DNA of 32,229 bases from Verrucomicrobiota bacterium. GTDB lineage: Bacteria; Verrucomicrobiota; Verrucomicrobiia; Limisphaerales; SIBE01. Below the pieces are notes generated by a model, which saw nothing but the letters and a program-made list of their open reading frames with translations, did not search any database and had not been told where the DNA came from. Below, piece after piece: positions 1 to 7,925 of this stretch. Every line of letters starts with the position of its first letter. Positions within the stretch are counted from its first letter, which is position 1. A program made the translations under genes and the position numbers. The stretch covers positions 1 to 32,229 of the forward strand of contig VHCZ01000046.1 of assembly GCA_016871535.1 (NCBI GenBank), in the 5' to 3' direction.

Positions 1-135
1 TTTTTCGCCAGACTTCGTTGCTTGCTCCTTACAGATCCACTTCGGGATATGCTCGTCGCTCGCGCCTCGTCTGGCCGAAAAATCCCTTGCCGCGAACGTG
101 AGCGTATTTATGAAATGGACCACTTAGCCTTGTCT
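1..135 (-). repeat. Dispersed repeat element, copy A
   Basis: No credible gene is seen before position 212. Read on the minus strand, this stretch has the same order of short motifs as 31876-32010: GGCCAGACGAGGCGCGAG, then GAGCATATCCC, then GAGCAAGCAACG, then a second (T)CTGGC. The other copy reads GGCCGGATGCAAGGCGCGAG, GAGCATCCCC, CGAGCAACG, GCCGGCC. The shared order suggests one family of roughly 75-bp imperfect palindromes with flanks. The alignment was made by eye, so the boundaries are approximate. Confidence 0.45.
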
Positions 136-211
136 TTGCAGCCACTGAGGCAAATACCCTTCCTTGGCACGACGGATGCGAATCGTCTCTCCAACACAGA
201 CCATTGCGTAA

Positions 212-1315
212 ATGGACATCGCTCGGCCAGAATTCAAAAAAAGACGCTGCCGTCGGCAGATCATTTATGCCGTGAGCAGTCTGATCGGTCTTGCGCTGGT
301 GACGATGGGGCTGCAGCGGCTTCAGCCCGCTGCGCCTCTGGTGGAGAATGCGCTGTTGGGCACGGTCGAGCGCGGCCCGATGCCGCGGAAAGTGCACGGC
401 AACGGCACGCTGGTGCCCGAAGAGATTCGTTCCATCACCGCGGCCTACTCAGGCAGGATCGAAGAGCTTCCGATCAAGGTTGGCGCCGCGGTCAAGGCCA
501 ACACGGTTCTCGTCAAGCTCAGCAATCCTGAACTCGAACAAGCGGCATTCGACGCGGAATGGACGCTCAAGGCCGCCGAGGCGCAGTTGACCAACCTCAC
601 CGTGACCCTGGCCAGTCAGAAGCTCACCCAACAAGCCAACGTGGCCATGGCCGAAGCGAATTACAATCGCGCCAAAGTCGAAGCCGAAGTAAACGAAGAG
701 TTGGCGAAGATTGATCTGGTTCCTGCGCTCACGCTGAAACAGTCCAAGACCAACGCCGCGGAATTGAAACGGCTCAGCGATATCGAACACGAACGGCTGA
801 GAATCAGCGCCGATGCCGCGGCGGCGCAACTCGCGGTGCAAGAGGCGCAGGTCCGCCAATTGCGCGCGCAACTGGAACTCAAGCGGCAGCAAGTCGAGGC
901 GCTGAAGGTGCGGGCGGGCATCGACGGCGTCTTGCAACGACTGGGCGATCAATCCCTGCTGCAATTTGGCGAGCAAGTCGCCGCAGGTTCTCTCGTGGCG
1001 CGCGTGACCAATCCGAAGAAACTGATGGCAGAGTTGAAGATTCCTGAAACGCAGGCGCGGGACGTCGAATTGGAGCAGACGGCCGAGATTGATACCCGCA
1101 ACGGCGTGGTGCCCGGAGTAGTTGTCCGCGAACCCACCGGAAACCTCGATTCCAAGAACGGCGAGGCAGTGATGGATCTCCTGCGCGAATTGCACCGGGA
1201 AGGCGCGACGATCTGCATGGTCACGCACGATCCGCGCTTCGCTCGCTACGCCGAACGCACCGTGCATCTCTTCGACGGCCGGATCGTCGAAGAAAGCGTG
1301 GAGGCGGGAGGGTAG
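212..1315 (+). CDS. Chimeric ORF: HlyD-type efflux adaptor fused in frame to the tail of an ABC-transporter ATPase
   Basis: Residues 1 to about 303 are a membrane-fusion (HlyD/MacA-like) adaptor. They comprise one membrane anchor (about 17-33), a first biotinyl/lipoyl-like half (about 60-105), a long alpha-helical hairpin rich in Ala, Gln and Glu (about 110-235), and the second half with its beta-barrel start. Such adaptors link an inner-membrane ABC permease to the outer membrane. The barrel stops abruptly. From about residue 306 the protein is instead the C-terminal end of a MacB/LolD-type ATPase: EPTGNLDS (Walker B Glu and D-loop) at 307-314 and the H-loop VTHD with His339. Walker A and the ABC signature are missing, so this part cannot bind ATP alone. 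No permease follows. The simplest reading is a deletion that removed the rest of the adaptor, the permease and most of the ATPase. The product is probably non-functional. Confidence 0.8.
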   Translation: MDIARPEFKKRRCRRQIIYAVSSLIGLALVTMGLQRLQPAAPLVENALLGTVERGPMPRKVHGNGTLVPEEIRSITAAYSGRIEELPIKVGAAVKANTVLVKLSNPELEQAAFDAEWTLKAAEAQLTNLTVTLASQKLTQQANVAMAEANYNRAKVEAEVNEELAKIDLVPALTLKQSKTNAAELKRLSDIEHERLRISADAAAAQLAVQEAQVRQLRAQLELKRQQVEALKVRAGIDGVLQRLGDQSLLQFGEQVAAGSLVARVTNPKKLMAELKIPETQARDVELEQTAEIDTRNGVVPGVVVREPTGNLDSKNGEAVMDLLRELHREGATICMVTHDPRFARYAERTVHLFDGRIVEESVEAGG

Positions 1316-1520
1316 TAATCAGTAATCAGTTGTCAGTTGCCAGTTGTCAGTTGCCAGTTGTCAGTTGTCAGTTGCCAGTTGTCAGTTGTCAGTTGTCCGG
1401 CGCGTGGCATCAGTGTTGGATCGCCAAAGGAGTTGAATCACTGAAGCGAAAATCCCGGCTGATCATTGTACACTGATCGCCGCACACTGATAACTGACTG
1501 CTGACCACTGACAACTGGCT
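1313..1520. repeat. Heptad array 1, inverted two-arm, intergenic
   Basis: Ten uninterrupted 7-bp units (CAGTTGT or CAGTTGC) fill 1327-1396, preceded by two weaker units. After about 73 bp of unique sequence, a right arm at 1469-1520 also has a 7-bp period (units such as CACTGAC and AACTGGC) and is roughly the reverse complement of the left arm. The interval between the flanking genes (1316-1619) holds no credible ORF. The array begins at the stop codon of the chimeric adaptor gene. Confidence 0.9.
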
Positions 1521-1646
1521 GTCAATCAGAATAACTCTCTCGGACTGAGCTTTACTTCTGGCGAGTGCGCGGCGCCAGGTGTAACGTGGGCGCCAAGGAA
1601 AGCGGTTCGCGAATCGTGCGTGGGCAGGCGCGAGCAGTTGCCGAAG

Positions 1647-2300
1647 ATGTTAGACCGGAAACTCAAGAGTGCTGAAGCCGGGATGGAACTCCTGGGGGAG
1701 CTCCATCGCTTCGCGGAGCAATTGGGTTGCCCGCAAGAACTGGCCGCGCTGGGAACCATGCCCCTGCCACTGGAGATGGTGCGCGGAGACGGTTCGTTGT
1801 CGTTTCAAGGATTTCTCGAAACCTACTGCGCCCAAGTCCTCGTTCCGCACGAGTTGCCCGCGATTCACAAGGCTTACCTTCACGCCACGCGTTACGAAGT
1901 CCGAGAGTTGATCGAATCGGATTGGAAACTGAGCCAGGAGCCGAAGCTGCGGCGCTTTGCGGGAGTGAGCCAATGTCTGGGGACAAGCCAGCTCCAGAGA
2001 CTCAGGCCGCTGCGGGACCAACGCCTGGTGCGCCGCTACTGGGAAGCCGTGGAAAACGGCGAGGCGCACGGTTGGCACACGATCGTCTATGGCCTGGTCC
2101 TCGCGCTTTTCTCTCTGCCGCTGCGGCAGGGCCTGCTGAATTACGGACAACAAGTCATCCGCGGCTTCATCGACTCCGGCAGTTGCGCATTCAAGCTTTC
2201 CCCGGAGGAATCCGCCAGGCTTCACGCCAAGCTTTGCGCGCCGTTGCCACAAGCTATCGAACGGCTTCTCTGCGCCCAGGCGGTCGTGTTCGCAAGGTAG
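1647..2300 (+). CDS. UreF-like urease accessory family protein
   Basis: This mostly helical protein of about 217 residues fits the UreF pattern. It has an ATRYEVREL-type segment followed by a basic stretch, then the signature region of UreF's second half: AHGWHTIVYG, a hydrophobic run ending in LPLRQ, and a long helix containing NYGQQVIRGF. UreF normally acts with UreD and UreG to deliver nickel to urease. No urease or other accessory gene is in the window, so the role here is open. An alternative GTG start lies 27 bases upstream at 1620. ATG was preferred, though neither has a clear ribosome-binding site. The assignment rests on recalled pattern similarity only. Confidence 0.5.
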   Translation: MLDRKLKSAEAGMELLGELHRFAEQLGCPQELAALGTMPLPLEMVRGDGSLSFQGFLETYCAQVLVPHELPAIHKAYLHATRYEVRELIESDWKLSQEPKLRRFAGVSQCLGTSQLQRLRPLRDQRLVRRYWEAVENGEAHGWHTIVYGLVLALFSLPLRQGLLNYGQQVIRGFIDSGSCAFKLSPEESARLHAKLCAPLPQAIERLLCAQAVVFAR

Positions 2301-2320
2301 GCGCCGCATCTCTACTGGGA

Positions 2321-2390
2321 ATTGCGGAATGCGGAATGCGGATCAAGACGCGATCCAAACTGCAATCCGCAATCTGCAATCCGAAATCAC
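2321..2390. repeat. Heptad array 2, intergenic
   Basis: Ten consecutive 7-bp units: ATTGCGG, AATGCGG twice, three transition units, then CAATCCG, CAATCTG, CAATCCG and AAATCAC. The right half is approximately the inverse complement of the left half. The rest of the interval 2301-2594 shows no convincing gene on either strand. Confidence 0.88.
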
Positions 2391-2594
2391 CCCAGGTAAC
2401 CAATTGAACAGAACTGCGTCTCTAATCGTCAGAATCTCGAATGAACGCCGCAAGTTTTTCATCGTGCGGAGGGCCAGCCATATCCAGGAAGCTGGCCACT
2501 GAACTCGACGTGGAACTTCATTATAGCAGGAGCGACGCCGCTTTGCGGGATCGAGGATTTCGAGGCACGACCGAGACAACGCCAGTCTAAGCGC

Positions 2595-3797
2595 ATGACG
2601 GATTCCGGCGCGCATTCTCATCTTCCGCCCCTGGCCTCCTTTGACCATCAGCCGCGCACGCGCCTGATTTTTGGCGTGGGCAGTGTGGGGCGCGTCGGTG
2701 AATTGGCGCGCGAGTTTGGCGCGAAAAAAGTCTTGCTCGTCACCGATGCCGGGTTGGTCGCAGCCGGCCACGCCGGTCAGGTGCATCGCATTTTGGAGGC
2801 CGCGGGTTTGGCGGTTACCGTCTTCGACAAGGCCCTGGAAAACCCTACCACCCGGTGCGTCGATGAGTGCGCGGCACTGGCCAGGAAATCGGAGATCGAA
2901 TTGATCGTCGGGCTGGGCGGTGGCAGTTCGATGGACACAGCCAAAGGCTGCAATTTCATCCTCACTAACGGCGGAAGAATGCAAGACTACTGGGGTGTCG
3001 GCAAAGCGACCAAACCGATGCTCCCGTTGATCGCCATTCCGACGACCGCCGGGACGGGCAGCGAATGCCAGTCTTCCGCTCTGATTGCGGACGAGCATAC
3101 GCACCAGAAAATGGCGTGCCTGGATCCGAAGGCCACCGCGCGCGTAGCGATCCTCGATCCGGCGCTCACTGTTTCCCAGCCGTTGGCCGTGACCGCGCAC
3201 ACGGGGATCGACGCCATCGCCCATGCCGTGGAAACCACCGTGACGCGCAAGCGCAATCCACTTTCTTTGATGTATTCGCACGAAGCGTTCAAACTCACGG
3301 CCACGAGTCTGGATCGCGCGCTCACAACACCGGACGACCTTGAAGCCCGCGGCCGAATGCTGCTCGGCGCCGCCTACGCCGGGATGGCCATCGAGAATAG
3401 CATGCTGGGCGCCGCTCACGCTGCGGCCAATCCGTTGACCGCACACTACGACGTCGTGCACGGCGAGGCCGTCGGGCTCATGCTCCCGGCCGTCGTCCGA
3501 TTCAACGGACAGGATCCGGCAATTTGCCAGGCTTACGCTGAACTGGCTTCCGCGTCTGAAATTGCCTGCGTGAGCGACAACGTGAAACCGGCGTGGGAAG
3601 CGTTGGTCGCGCGGTTAGAATCGCTGCTCAACGCAGCCAAAATCGCGCGCTCACTCGCCGATTGCGGCGTCGAGCGTTCCATGATTAAGACGCTGGCCAA
3701 GGAAGCCTCGAAACAATGGACCGCCACTTTCAATCCGCGACCACTCACCGTGGACGATTTCGCCGCCCTCTACGAAGCGGCCTTTCGGCCGCGGTGA
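2595..3797 (+). CDS. Iron-containing (group III) alcohol dehydrogenase
   Basis: A full-length 400-residue member of the Fe-ADH family, which oxidises alcohols or reduces aldehydes with NAD(P) in the cytoplasm. The N-terminal nucleotide-binding domain carries the family GGGSSMD motif at 108-114 and the PTTAGTGSE motif at about 149-157. The C-terminal helical domain has the expected metal ligands: Asp206 and His210 in GIDAIAHAVE, His275 in LGAAHA, and His289 in HYDVVHGEAVG. The substrate cannot be predicted. The gene stands alone between the UreF-like gene and a convergent cysteine desulfurase. Confidence 0.92.
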   Translation: MTDSGAHSHLPPLASFDHQPRTRLIFGVGSVGRVGELAREFGAKKVLLVTDAGLVAAGHAGQVHRILEAAGLAVTVFDKALENPTTRCVDECAALARKSEIELIVGLGGGSSMDTAKGCNFILTNGGRMQDYWGVGKATKPMLPLIAIPTTAGTGSECQSSALIADEHTHQKMACLDPKATARVAILDPALTVSQPLAVTAHTGIDAIAHAVETTVTRKRNPLSLMYSHEAFKLTATSLDRALTTPDDLEARGRMLLGAAYAGMAIENSMLGAAHAAANPLTAHYDVVHGEAVGLMLPAVVRFNGQDPAICQAYAELASASEIACVSDNVKPAWEALVARLESLLNAAKIARSLADCGVERSMIKTLAKEASKQWTATFNPRPLTVDDFAALYEAAFRPR

Positions 3798-3804
3798 AAC
3801 GCAG

Positions 3805-3823
3805 GACAGGCGTCCAGCTTGTC
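3805..3823. terminator. Possible bidirectional terminator hairpin
   Basis: GACAGGC (3805-3811) pairs with GCTTGTC (3817-3823) with one weak pair and a 5-base loop. It sits exactly between the stop codons of two convergent genes. There is no clear T-tract, so this may instead be another intergenic palindrome. Confidence 0.35.
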
Positions 3824-4975
3824 TCAATGGATTGTGCTTTGGATTCCGCGGTGAACTTTCACTAACGCCTCGAGCAACGCAGTCCATTCATCCTCCGCAG
3901 TCTCCCATCCACTGCTAAAGCGCAGCACGCGCCCGGCTTCGGCGGACGAATAGCCCATGGCCGCGATCACATGCGACGGTTCCTCTTTGCCGCTCGCGCA
4001 GGCGGAACCAGTCGAAACGGCAAAGCCCAATTTATCCAGCTTCACGACCCAGCGTTGCTGGCAATCCGCCTCCGGCATCAACGCGGAAACCGTGTTCCAG
4101 AGCCGCGCGGCATTCACGCCGACGATTTCCGATCCGGGCAGCGCCGCCAGCAACCGTTTCTCAAACGCCGCGCGCGCCTGCTCCATCGTCCATCTTCCGT
4201 CTTCCATCCTCGACTTCTTCAACGCCTCCTCGCGCACCTCCAGCGCCGCGATCATCGCCAGCACTCCCGCGACGTTCTCAGTCCCGGCCCGGCGTCCTTC
4301 CTCCTGCAGGCCGCCGCGCAGCAGCGGTTCGACGCGGCCTTTCGCGGGACACTTCAAAAAACCGACTCCTTTGGGTCCGCCGAATTTGTGCGCCGAACCG
4401 CTGACAAAATCGCATTCGCCCAGCCCGACCGCCGGTAGCTTGCCGATCCATTGCGTCGCGTCGCAAAAAAAGGGAACCTCCCGTTCACGGCAAAGCGCCA
4501 ATACTTCGCGCCACGGCTGGAGAACGCCCGTCTCATTATTCGCGGCCATCACCACGACCGCGCCAGGCGGTCGTTTGGCCAATTCATTTCGCAACCAATC
4601 CAAATCGACGACCCCGGAGCGCAGGACCGGAATGAGCCGGTGACGCCGAGGAAAATAGTGCTTCGTCGCTTCGAGCACGCACGGATGTTCGACCGCTGAA
4701 ATCCAAATCTCACTTTTTGCATCGATCGCGCGCGCGAAGTGATGCAGCGCCATGTTGTTCGACTCGGTCGCGCCCGAGGTCCAGACCAGATCAAGCGCAT
4801 CGCAGCCGAGGAAGCTCGCGAGTTTTTGGCGGGCTTCCGCCAGCGCCGCGTCCGCCCGGCTGCCGACGCGATGCGGACTGGACGGATTGCCAATGAATTT
4901 CTCGACAGCTTCCAGCCAGGCCTGCCGCGCCGCCGGGTGCATCGGCGAAGTGGCGTTGTGATCGAAGTAGACCAT
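3824..4975 (-). CDS. Cysteine desulfurase (NifS/IscS-like, PLP-dependent)
   Basis: This 383-residue class-V aminotransferase-fold enzyme removes sulfur from cysteine for Fe-S clusters and thiocofactors. Visible landmarks are the N-terminal YFDHNATSP, ATESNN at 70-74, His97 in the VEHP segment, DATQ at 172-175, the PLP lysine Lys197 in SAHKFGG, and the persulfide cysteine Cys326 in STGSACASGK. The GTEN segment (231-234) is also present. Residues 255-266 (RMEDGRWTME region) are encoded by heptad-repeat DNA and lengthen a surface helix relative to what I recall for the family. Fe-S proteins occur in the nearby plus-strand cluster, but this gene is not co-transcribed with them. Confidence 0.93.
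   Translation of the reverse strand: MVYFDHNATSPMHPAARQAWLEAVEKFIGNPSSPHRVGSRADAALAEARQKLASFLGCDALDLVWTSGATESNNMALHHFARAIDAKSEIWISAVEHPCVLEATKHYFPRRHRLIPVLRSGVVDLDWLRNELAKRPPGAVVVMAANNETGVLQPWREVLALCREREVPFFCDATQWIGKLPAVGLGECDFVSGSAHKFGGPKGVGFLKCPAKGRVEPLLRGGLQEEGRRAGTENVAGVLAMIAALEVREEALKKSRMEDGRWTMEQARAAFEKRLLAALPGSEIVGVNAARLWNTVSALMPEADCQQRWVVKLDKLGFAVSTGSACASGKEEPSHVIAAMGYSSAEAGRVLRFSSGWETAEDEWTALLEALVKVHRGIQSTIH
4180..4214. repeat. Heptad array 3, inside the cysteine desulfurase gene
   Basis: Five 7-bp units on the plus strand (GCTCCAT, CGTCCAT, CTTCCGT, CTTCCAT, CCTCGAC) read on the coding strand as ATGGAAG-type units. They encode part of a helix connecting two conserved regions, and the reading frame stays open. 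Confidence 0.8.
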
Positions 4976-5205
4976 GAGCGCAAATAGGAAAACGCCGGTG
5001 ACTCAACTATTCAATTCTGAACCGGAGAAAACTGAGCAAACATTTGCTCCTGTTCTGCCGTCTGAGTTGTCCCCGATGGCCACATTCAGAAGTCGGGCGC
5101 CGGGAATCCGTTCAAAGATAATGTGCCGCGCGAAATTCACCCAGCGCTGGCATCGGTCAAGCACGCTGCCGTCGGACGTGGCAATGTCTCGCAGCGACTC
5201 TGGCG

Positions 5206-5241
5206 GGCAAGTTGCCCGGCAGTACGGGCTGGTAGCCCGTT
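5206..5241. repeat. Tandem palindromes in a gene-free interval
   Basis: Two small perfect or near-perfect palindromes lie next to each other: GGGCAAGTTGCCC (5206-5218) and ACGGGCTGGTAGCCCGT (5225-5241). They sit in the interval 4976-5327, where ORFs exist on both strands but none has protein-like composition or a recognisable family. This looks like an intergenic palindromic repeat, not a regulator binding site. Confidence 0.6.
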
Positions 5242-5327
5242 CCACCCTTATCCTTCCGAGAGGCTGTGACGTATGACTTCGCTGGCGGCAGTTGACGCCT
5301 ATTGCAGCCAGACGGTAGGCTACGCGC

Positions 5328-5873
5328 ATGGGAACGCTGACGATTGAACTTCCGCCGCAGTCCGTGCAAACGGATTTCAATTCCCGCCGCTGGGCCGAGC
5401 TTCTGGCGGATGCGGAACTGGCCCGGTTCGAAGGCCGCATCGAAACCGATCGTCACGGCCACATCATCATGAGCCTGCCCCCTGCTCCAAGCCACGGCAG
5501 CTACCAAGCCGAAATCGGCCACCTTCTCCGAACACTCATGCCTCGTGGACGCGTTCTCACGGAGTGCCCCATCTCGACGGCCGACGGAGTCAAAGCGGCT
5601 GACGTAGCCTGGGCGTCACCGGAATGCCTGCGCGAGCTGGGTAACCGTGTCTGTTTCCCTCGATGTCCGGAAATCTGTGTCGAAGTGATCTCGCCGAGGA
5701 ATACAGAAGCGGAGACGCGGGAGAAGATGGCGCTGTATTTCGACGCGGGCGCTCTGGAAGTCTGGCTTTGTTCGGGCACTGGAAAAATGAGTTTTTGGTT
5801 AGCCGGCGCAAACCGTCCGAGGCCTGCCTCCAAGCTTTGCCCGCACTTTCCCAGGCAGGTCGAGCTCCGTTGA
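5328..5873 (+). CDS. Uma2-family (DUF820) putative restriction-like endonuclease
   Basis: A 181-residue protein with the compact PD-(D/E)XK layout of Uma2 proteins. It has an N-terminal ELLADAELARFEGRIE-like segment, Asp92 in AADVAWAS, Glu119 in CVEVISP, and Lys133 in AETREKMALY, followed by EVWLC. These proteins are abundant in cyanobacteria and Verrucomicrobia and are predicted DNases of unknown role. The gene starts the plus-strand run that continues with the GcvH-like gene 39 bases downstream. Whether it belongs functionally to that set is unknown. Confidence 0.85.
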   Translation: MGTLTIELPPQSVQTDFNSRRWAELLADAELARFEGRIETDRHGHIIMSLPPAPSHGSYQAEIGHLLRTLMPRGRVLTECPISTADGVKAADVAWASPECLRELGNRVCFPRCPEICVEVISPRNTEAETREKMALYFDAGALEVWLCSGTGKMSFWLAGANRPRPASKLCPHFPRQVELR

Positions 5874-5912
5874 ACGGCGCTGACGAGTTACGCCCTGAAA
5901 CCCGACCGGAGC

Positions 5913-6389
5913 ATGGGAGCGCCGCAATCGAAAACGCTTTTCTACAAACGCTCGCGTTTCGTCACGCATCTGCCCGTGGACTATCTTTATAGCCCCTCCC
6001 ATTCGTGGATCGCGCGGCACGATACGCCGGAGCTCTGGCGAGTCGGCTTGACGAAGTTCGCCACGCGCATGCTCGGCGAGATGGTCGATCACGGATTTGA
6101 AGTCGAGGCCGGCGCGCCCGTCCAACTCGGCCAGGTCGTCGGCTGGGTCGAAGGGTTCAAGGCGATCTCAGATATCTTTTGTGTTGCCGAGGGAAACTTC
6201 GGCGGCGCCAATCCCGTCCTGAAAGAGAAAATTACGCTGGTGAACAAAGACCCGTATGGCGCGGGCTGGTTGTATCTGGTAAAGGGGAAGCCGGATGAGA
6301 AAGGCGTGGATGTCCATGCTTATATGCGCATCCTCGACAAAACCATCGACAAAATCCTGGAACGGCAGAAAGGCGAAGAGATCAAGTGA
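5913..6389 (+). CDS. GcvH-like lipoyl carrier protein (not in a glycine cleavage operon)
   Basis: This 158-residue protein has the H-protein fold signature: HSWI near residue 31, VGLTKFATRMLGE at 44-56, and the lipoyl-attachment motif VEGFKAISD with Lys83. GWLY follows at 118-121. True GcvH carries aminomethyl groups between GcvP and GcvT, but neither of those genes is present. The usual ESVKA context is changed to EGFKA, and the C-terminus extends into a helix. The stop codon overlaps the GTG of the GTPase gene, indicating translational coupling. A carrier role in another redox or C1/sulfur pathway, as for the lipoate-binding proteins of sulfur-oxidising sHdr systems, is an inference from context. 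Confidence 0.88.
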   Translation: MGAPQSKTLFYKRSRFVTHLPVDYLYSPSHSWIARHDTPELWRVGLTKFATRMLGEMVDHGFEVEAGAPVQLGQVVGWVEGFKAISDIFCVAEGNFGGANPVLKEKITLVNKDPYGAGWLYLVKGKPDEKGVDVHAYMRILDKTIDKILERQKGEEIK

Positions 6390-7618
6390 AGACGACAGGC
6401 AGAGGGCGGAAGGCAGAAGGCGCTGGCGGGGCGAGCGTTGAGCGTCGAGCGTCGATCTCAGATCAATCGCCAATCGCCAATCGCCAATCCCAAATCCCCA
6501 AAGCGCGCTACATCATGATCGGCGGGTTCCTGGGCGCGGGCAAGACGACGTCGGTGGCGAAGCTGGCCGAACGCCTGACTCGGCAAGGTCTGCGCGTCGG
6601 GCTGATCACCAACGATCAGGGCAGCGAACTGGTCGATACAGCCATGCTGCGGTCGCGCGGTTTCGCCACGGAGGAAATTCCCGGCGGCTGTTTCTGCTGC
6701 CGGTTCAATTCGCTCGTGGACGCCGCGAACAAGCTGACGGCGGCCTCGCGTCCGGACGTTTTCATCGCGGAGCCTGTGGGCAGTTGCACGGACCTCGCGG
6801 CGACCGTGACGTATCCGCTGCGACGCATGTACGGCGACCAATTCACCATCGCGCCATTGAGCGTGCTGGTCGATCCGATCCGGGCCTCGCGGGTGTTCGG
6901 CCTCGAACGCGGCAGCCAGTTTTCCGAGAAGGTGCTTTACATTTACCGCAAGCAACTCGAGGAGGCGGACCTCATCGTGATCAACAAGTGCGAGTTGCTC
7001 GACGCGAGCCAGCGCCCGTTGTTGCGCGCGAAATTGGCCGAGGAATTTCCGCGCGCGGAGATCGTCGAGGTTTCGGCGCGGCGCGGCGATGGGCTTGACG
7101 CGTGGTTCGACCGGATCATCGCCACCGAACAGGGCGCGCGCGCGGTCATGGGAGTCGATTACGAGGTGTACGCGGAAGGCGAGGCTTTGCTCGGTTGGTT
7201 GAACGCCACCGTCCAGCTCGCGGCTCGCGAGGGGTTCATGGCCGACGCGGTGATGCGGGCACTGGCGAGTCAGATTCAATCCCACTTGCAGCAGCGGAAC
7301 GCCGAAATCGCGCATCTGAAAATGACCCTCAGCCCGGACGGCGGCCTGGGTGAAATCGCGGTAATCAATCTGGTGCGGAACGATGTAGTGCCGGAACTCT
7401 CGCAGACGCTCGACGAACCGGTCGAGAGCGGGCAACTCATTATCAATCTTCGCGCAGAAGCCGCGCCGGAGGTTTTGCGCGAAGCGGTGGCCAGCGGCCT
7501 CGAGTTGGTCTCGCGCGGCTTCCACGGTTTCCGCGCGACGATCGAGCATTTGGAGCACTTTCGCCCTGGCAAACCCACCCCAACCCACCGAATCACCGCC
7601 CTGGCGGGCTTCCCATGA
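6386..7618 (+). CDS. CobW/G3E-family GTPase (metallochaperone-like)
   Basis: The G3E GTPase core has the P-loop GFLGAGKTT at 47-55 (counting from the GTG start), the metal-binding GCFCC motif at 101-105, and NKCE at 200-203 for guanine recognition. The C-terminal half does not look like the standard CobW C-domain, and its role is unclear. Family members use GTP to load metals (Zn, Co, Ni) into client proteins. The first about 40 residues are encoded by a heptad array and are low in complexity. The only in-frame ATG (6515) falls inside the first core beta-strand, so translation probably starts at the coupled GTG or at another upstream codon. The stop codon lies in the flank of a palindromic element. 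Confidence 0.88.
   Translation: MKTTGRGRKAEGAGGASVERRASISDQSPIANRQSQIPKARYIMIGGFLGAGKTTSVAKLAERLTRQGLRVGLITNDQGSELVDTAMLRSRGFATEEIPGGCFCCRFNSLVDAANKLTAASRPDVFIAEPVGSCTDLAATVTYPLRRMYGDQFTIAPLSVLVDPIRASRVFGLERGSQFSEKVLYIYRKQLEEADLIVINKCELLDASQRPLLRAKLAEEFPRAEIVEVSARRGDGLDAWFDRIIATEQGARAVMGVDYEVYAEGEALLGWLNATVQLAAREGFMADAVMRALASQIQSHLQQRNAEIAHLKMTLSPDGGLGEIAVINLVRNDVVPELSQTLDEPVESGQLIINLRAEAAPEVLREAVASGLELVSRGFHGFRATIEHLEHFRPGKPTPTHRITALAGFP
6399..6503. repeat. Heptad array 4, encoding the N-terminus of the GTPase
   Basis: Fifteen consecutive 7-bp units can be laid out without a break: GCAGAGG, GCGGAAG, GCAGAAG and so on, through AGCGTTG and AGCGTCG twice, to GCCAATC three times, CCAAATC and CCCAAAG. 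The array ends just before the codons for the P-loop strand. It encodes the peptide around IANRQSQIP. Confidence 0.88.
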
Positions 7619-7745
7619 GCCGTCTCTTCGGACCGTGGCCTTCAGGCCGCTTCAACGCCGAACTCCAGAGCAGGGCCGGAAGCAGCCTGAAGGCTGCGGT
7701 CCGCGCAGTGCTCGGTTCATGGGCAGTGGGCATGGTCCTGAGACC
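7608..7745 (-). repeat. 75-bp double-hairpin element (copy 1) with conserved flanks
   Basis: The core, 7629-7703, starts CGGACCG and ends CGGTCCG. It contains two short hairpins built around GGCCTTCAGGCC and AGCCTGAAGGCT. Its reverse complement matches 15973-16047: the outer 26 and 31 bases are identical except for one base, while the central 18 bases differ. Flanks are shared too: CATGGGAAGCC (minus strand, 7608-7618) overlaps the stop codon of the GTPase gene. The other flank, around TTCATGGGCAGTGGGCATGG (7715-7734), resembles a sequence near 23514. Two ORFs of about 60 codons here are translations of the repeat and not genes. Confidence 0.85.
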
Positions 7746-7782
7746 CAGGGAGCTTTCCATGAAACCTCCCCGCAAATTCAGG

Positions 7783-7819
7783 GCGACCACAAATTGAAGA
7801 GGAACAAATTCGTGGTCGC
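7783..7819. repeat. Inverted repeat (long stem-loop)
   Basis: GCGACCACAAATT (7783-7795) faces AATTCGTGGTCGC (7807-7819) with one unpaired base, giving a 12-13 bp stem with an 11-base loop. It lies in the 307-bp gap (7619-7925) between the GTPase and the HdrA-N-like gene, which otherwise contains only repeat sequence. It could be an attenuator or terminator splitting the cluster, but no T-tract follows. Confidence 0.6.
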
Positions 7820-7925
7820 TCCGAATTCGTGGGGGATAACCTCTCGTTCATGGGCCGAGTGCATGGCGCGCAACCGGGCCGGAAAATCGCTGGCGCTCCC
7901 GCTGATCCGCGATAATCTTTGAGCC

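Noticed and set aside
449-1267. Minus-strand ORF opposite the HlyD-like gene
   Set aside because: It is shadow coding opposite a recognisable adaptor with a helical hairpin and an ABC tail.
1327-1396. Possible CRISPR-like array
   Set aside because: The units are 7 bp and directly abutting with no spacers. No cas gene is present.
4974-5440. Overlapping ORFs on both strands in the spacer between the desulfurase and the first Uma2 gene
   Set aside because: Neither has a recognisable family. Both run through palindromic repeats, and neither has a convincing start.
7593-7797. Two short ORFs (60-65 codons) on opposite strands
   Set aside because: Both translate the palindromic element. Their similarity to the in-frame sequence before 16060 comes from repeat DNA and not from protein conservation.
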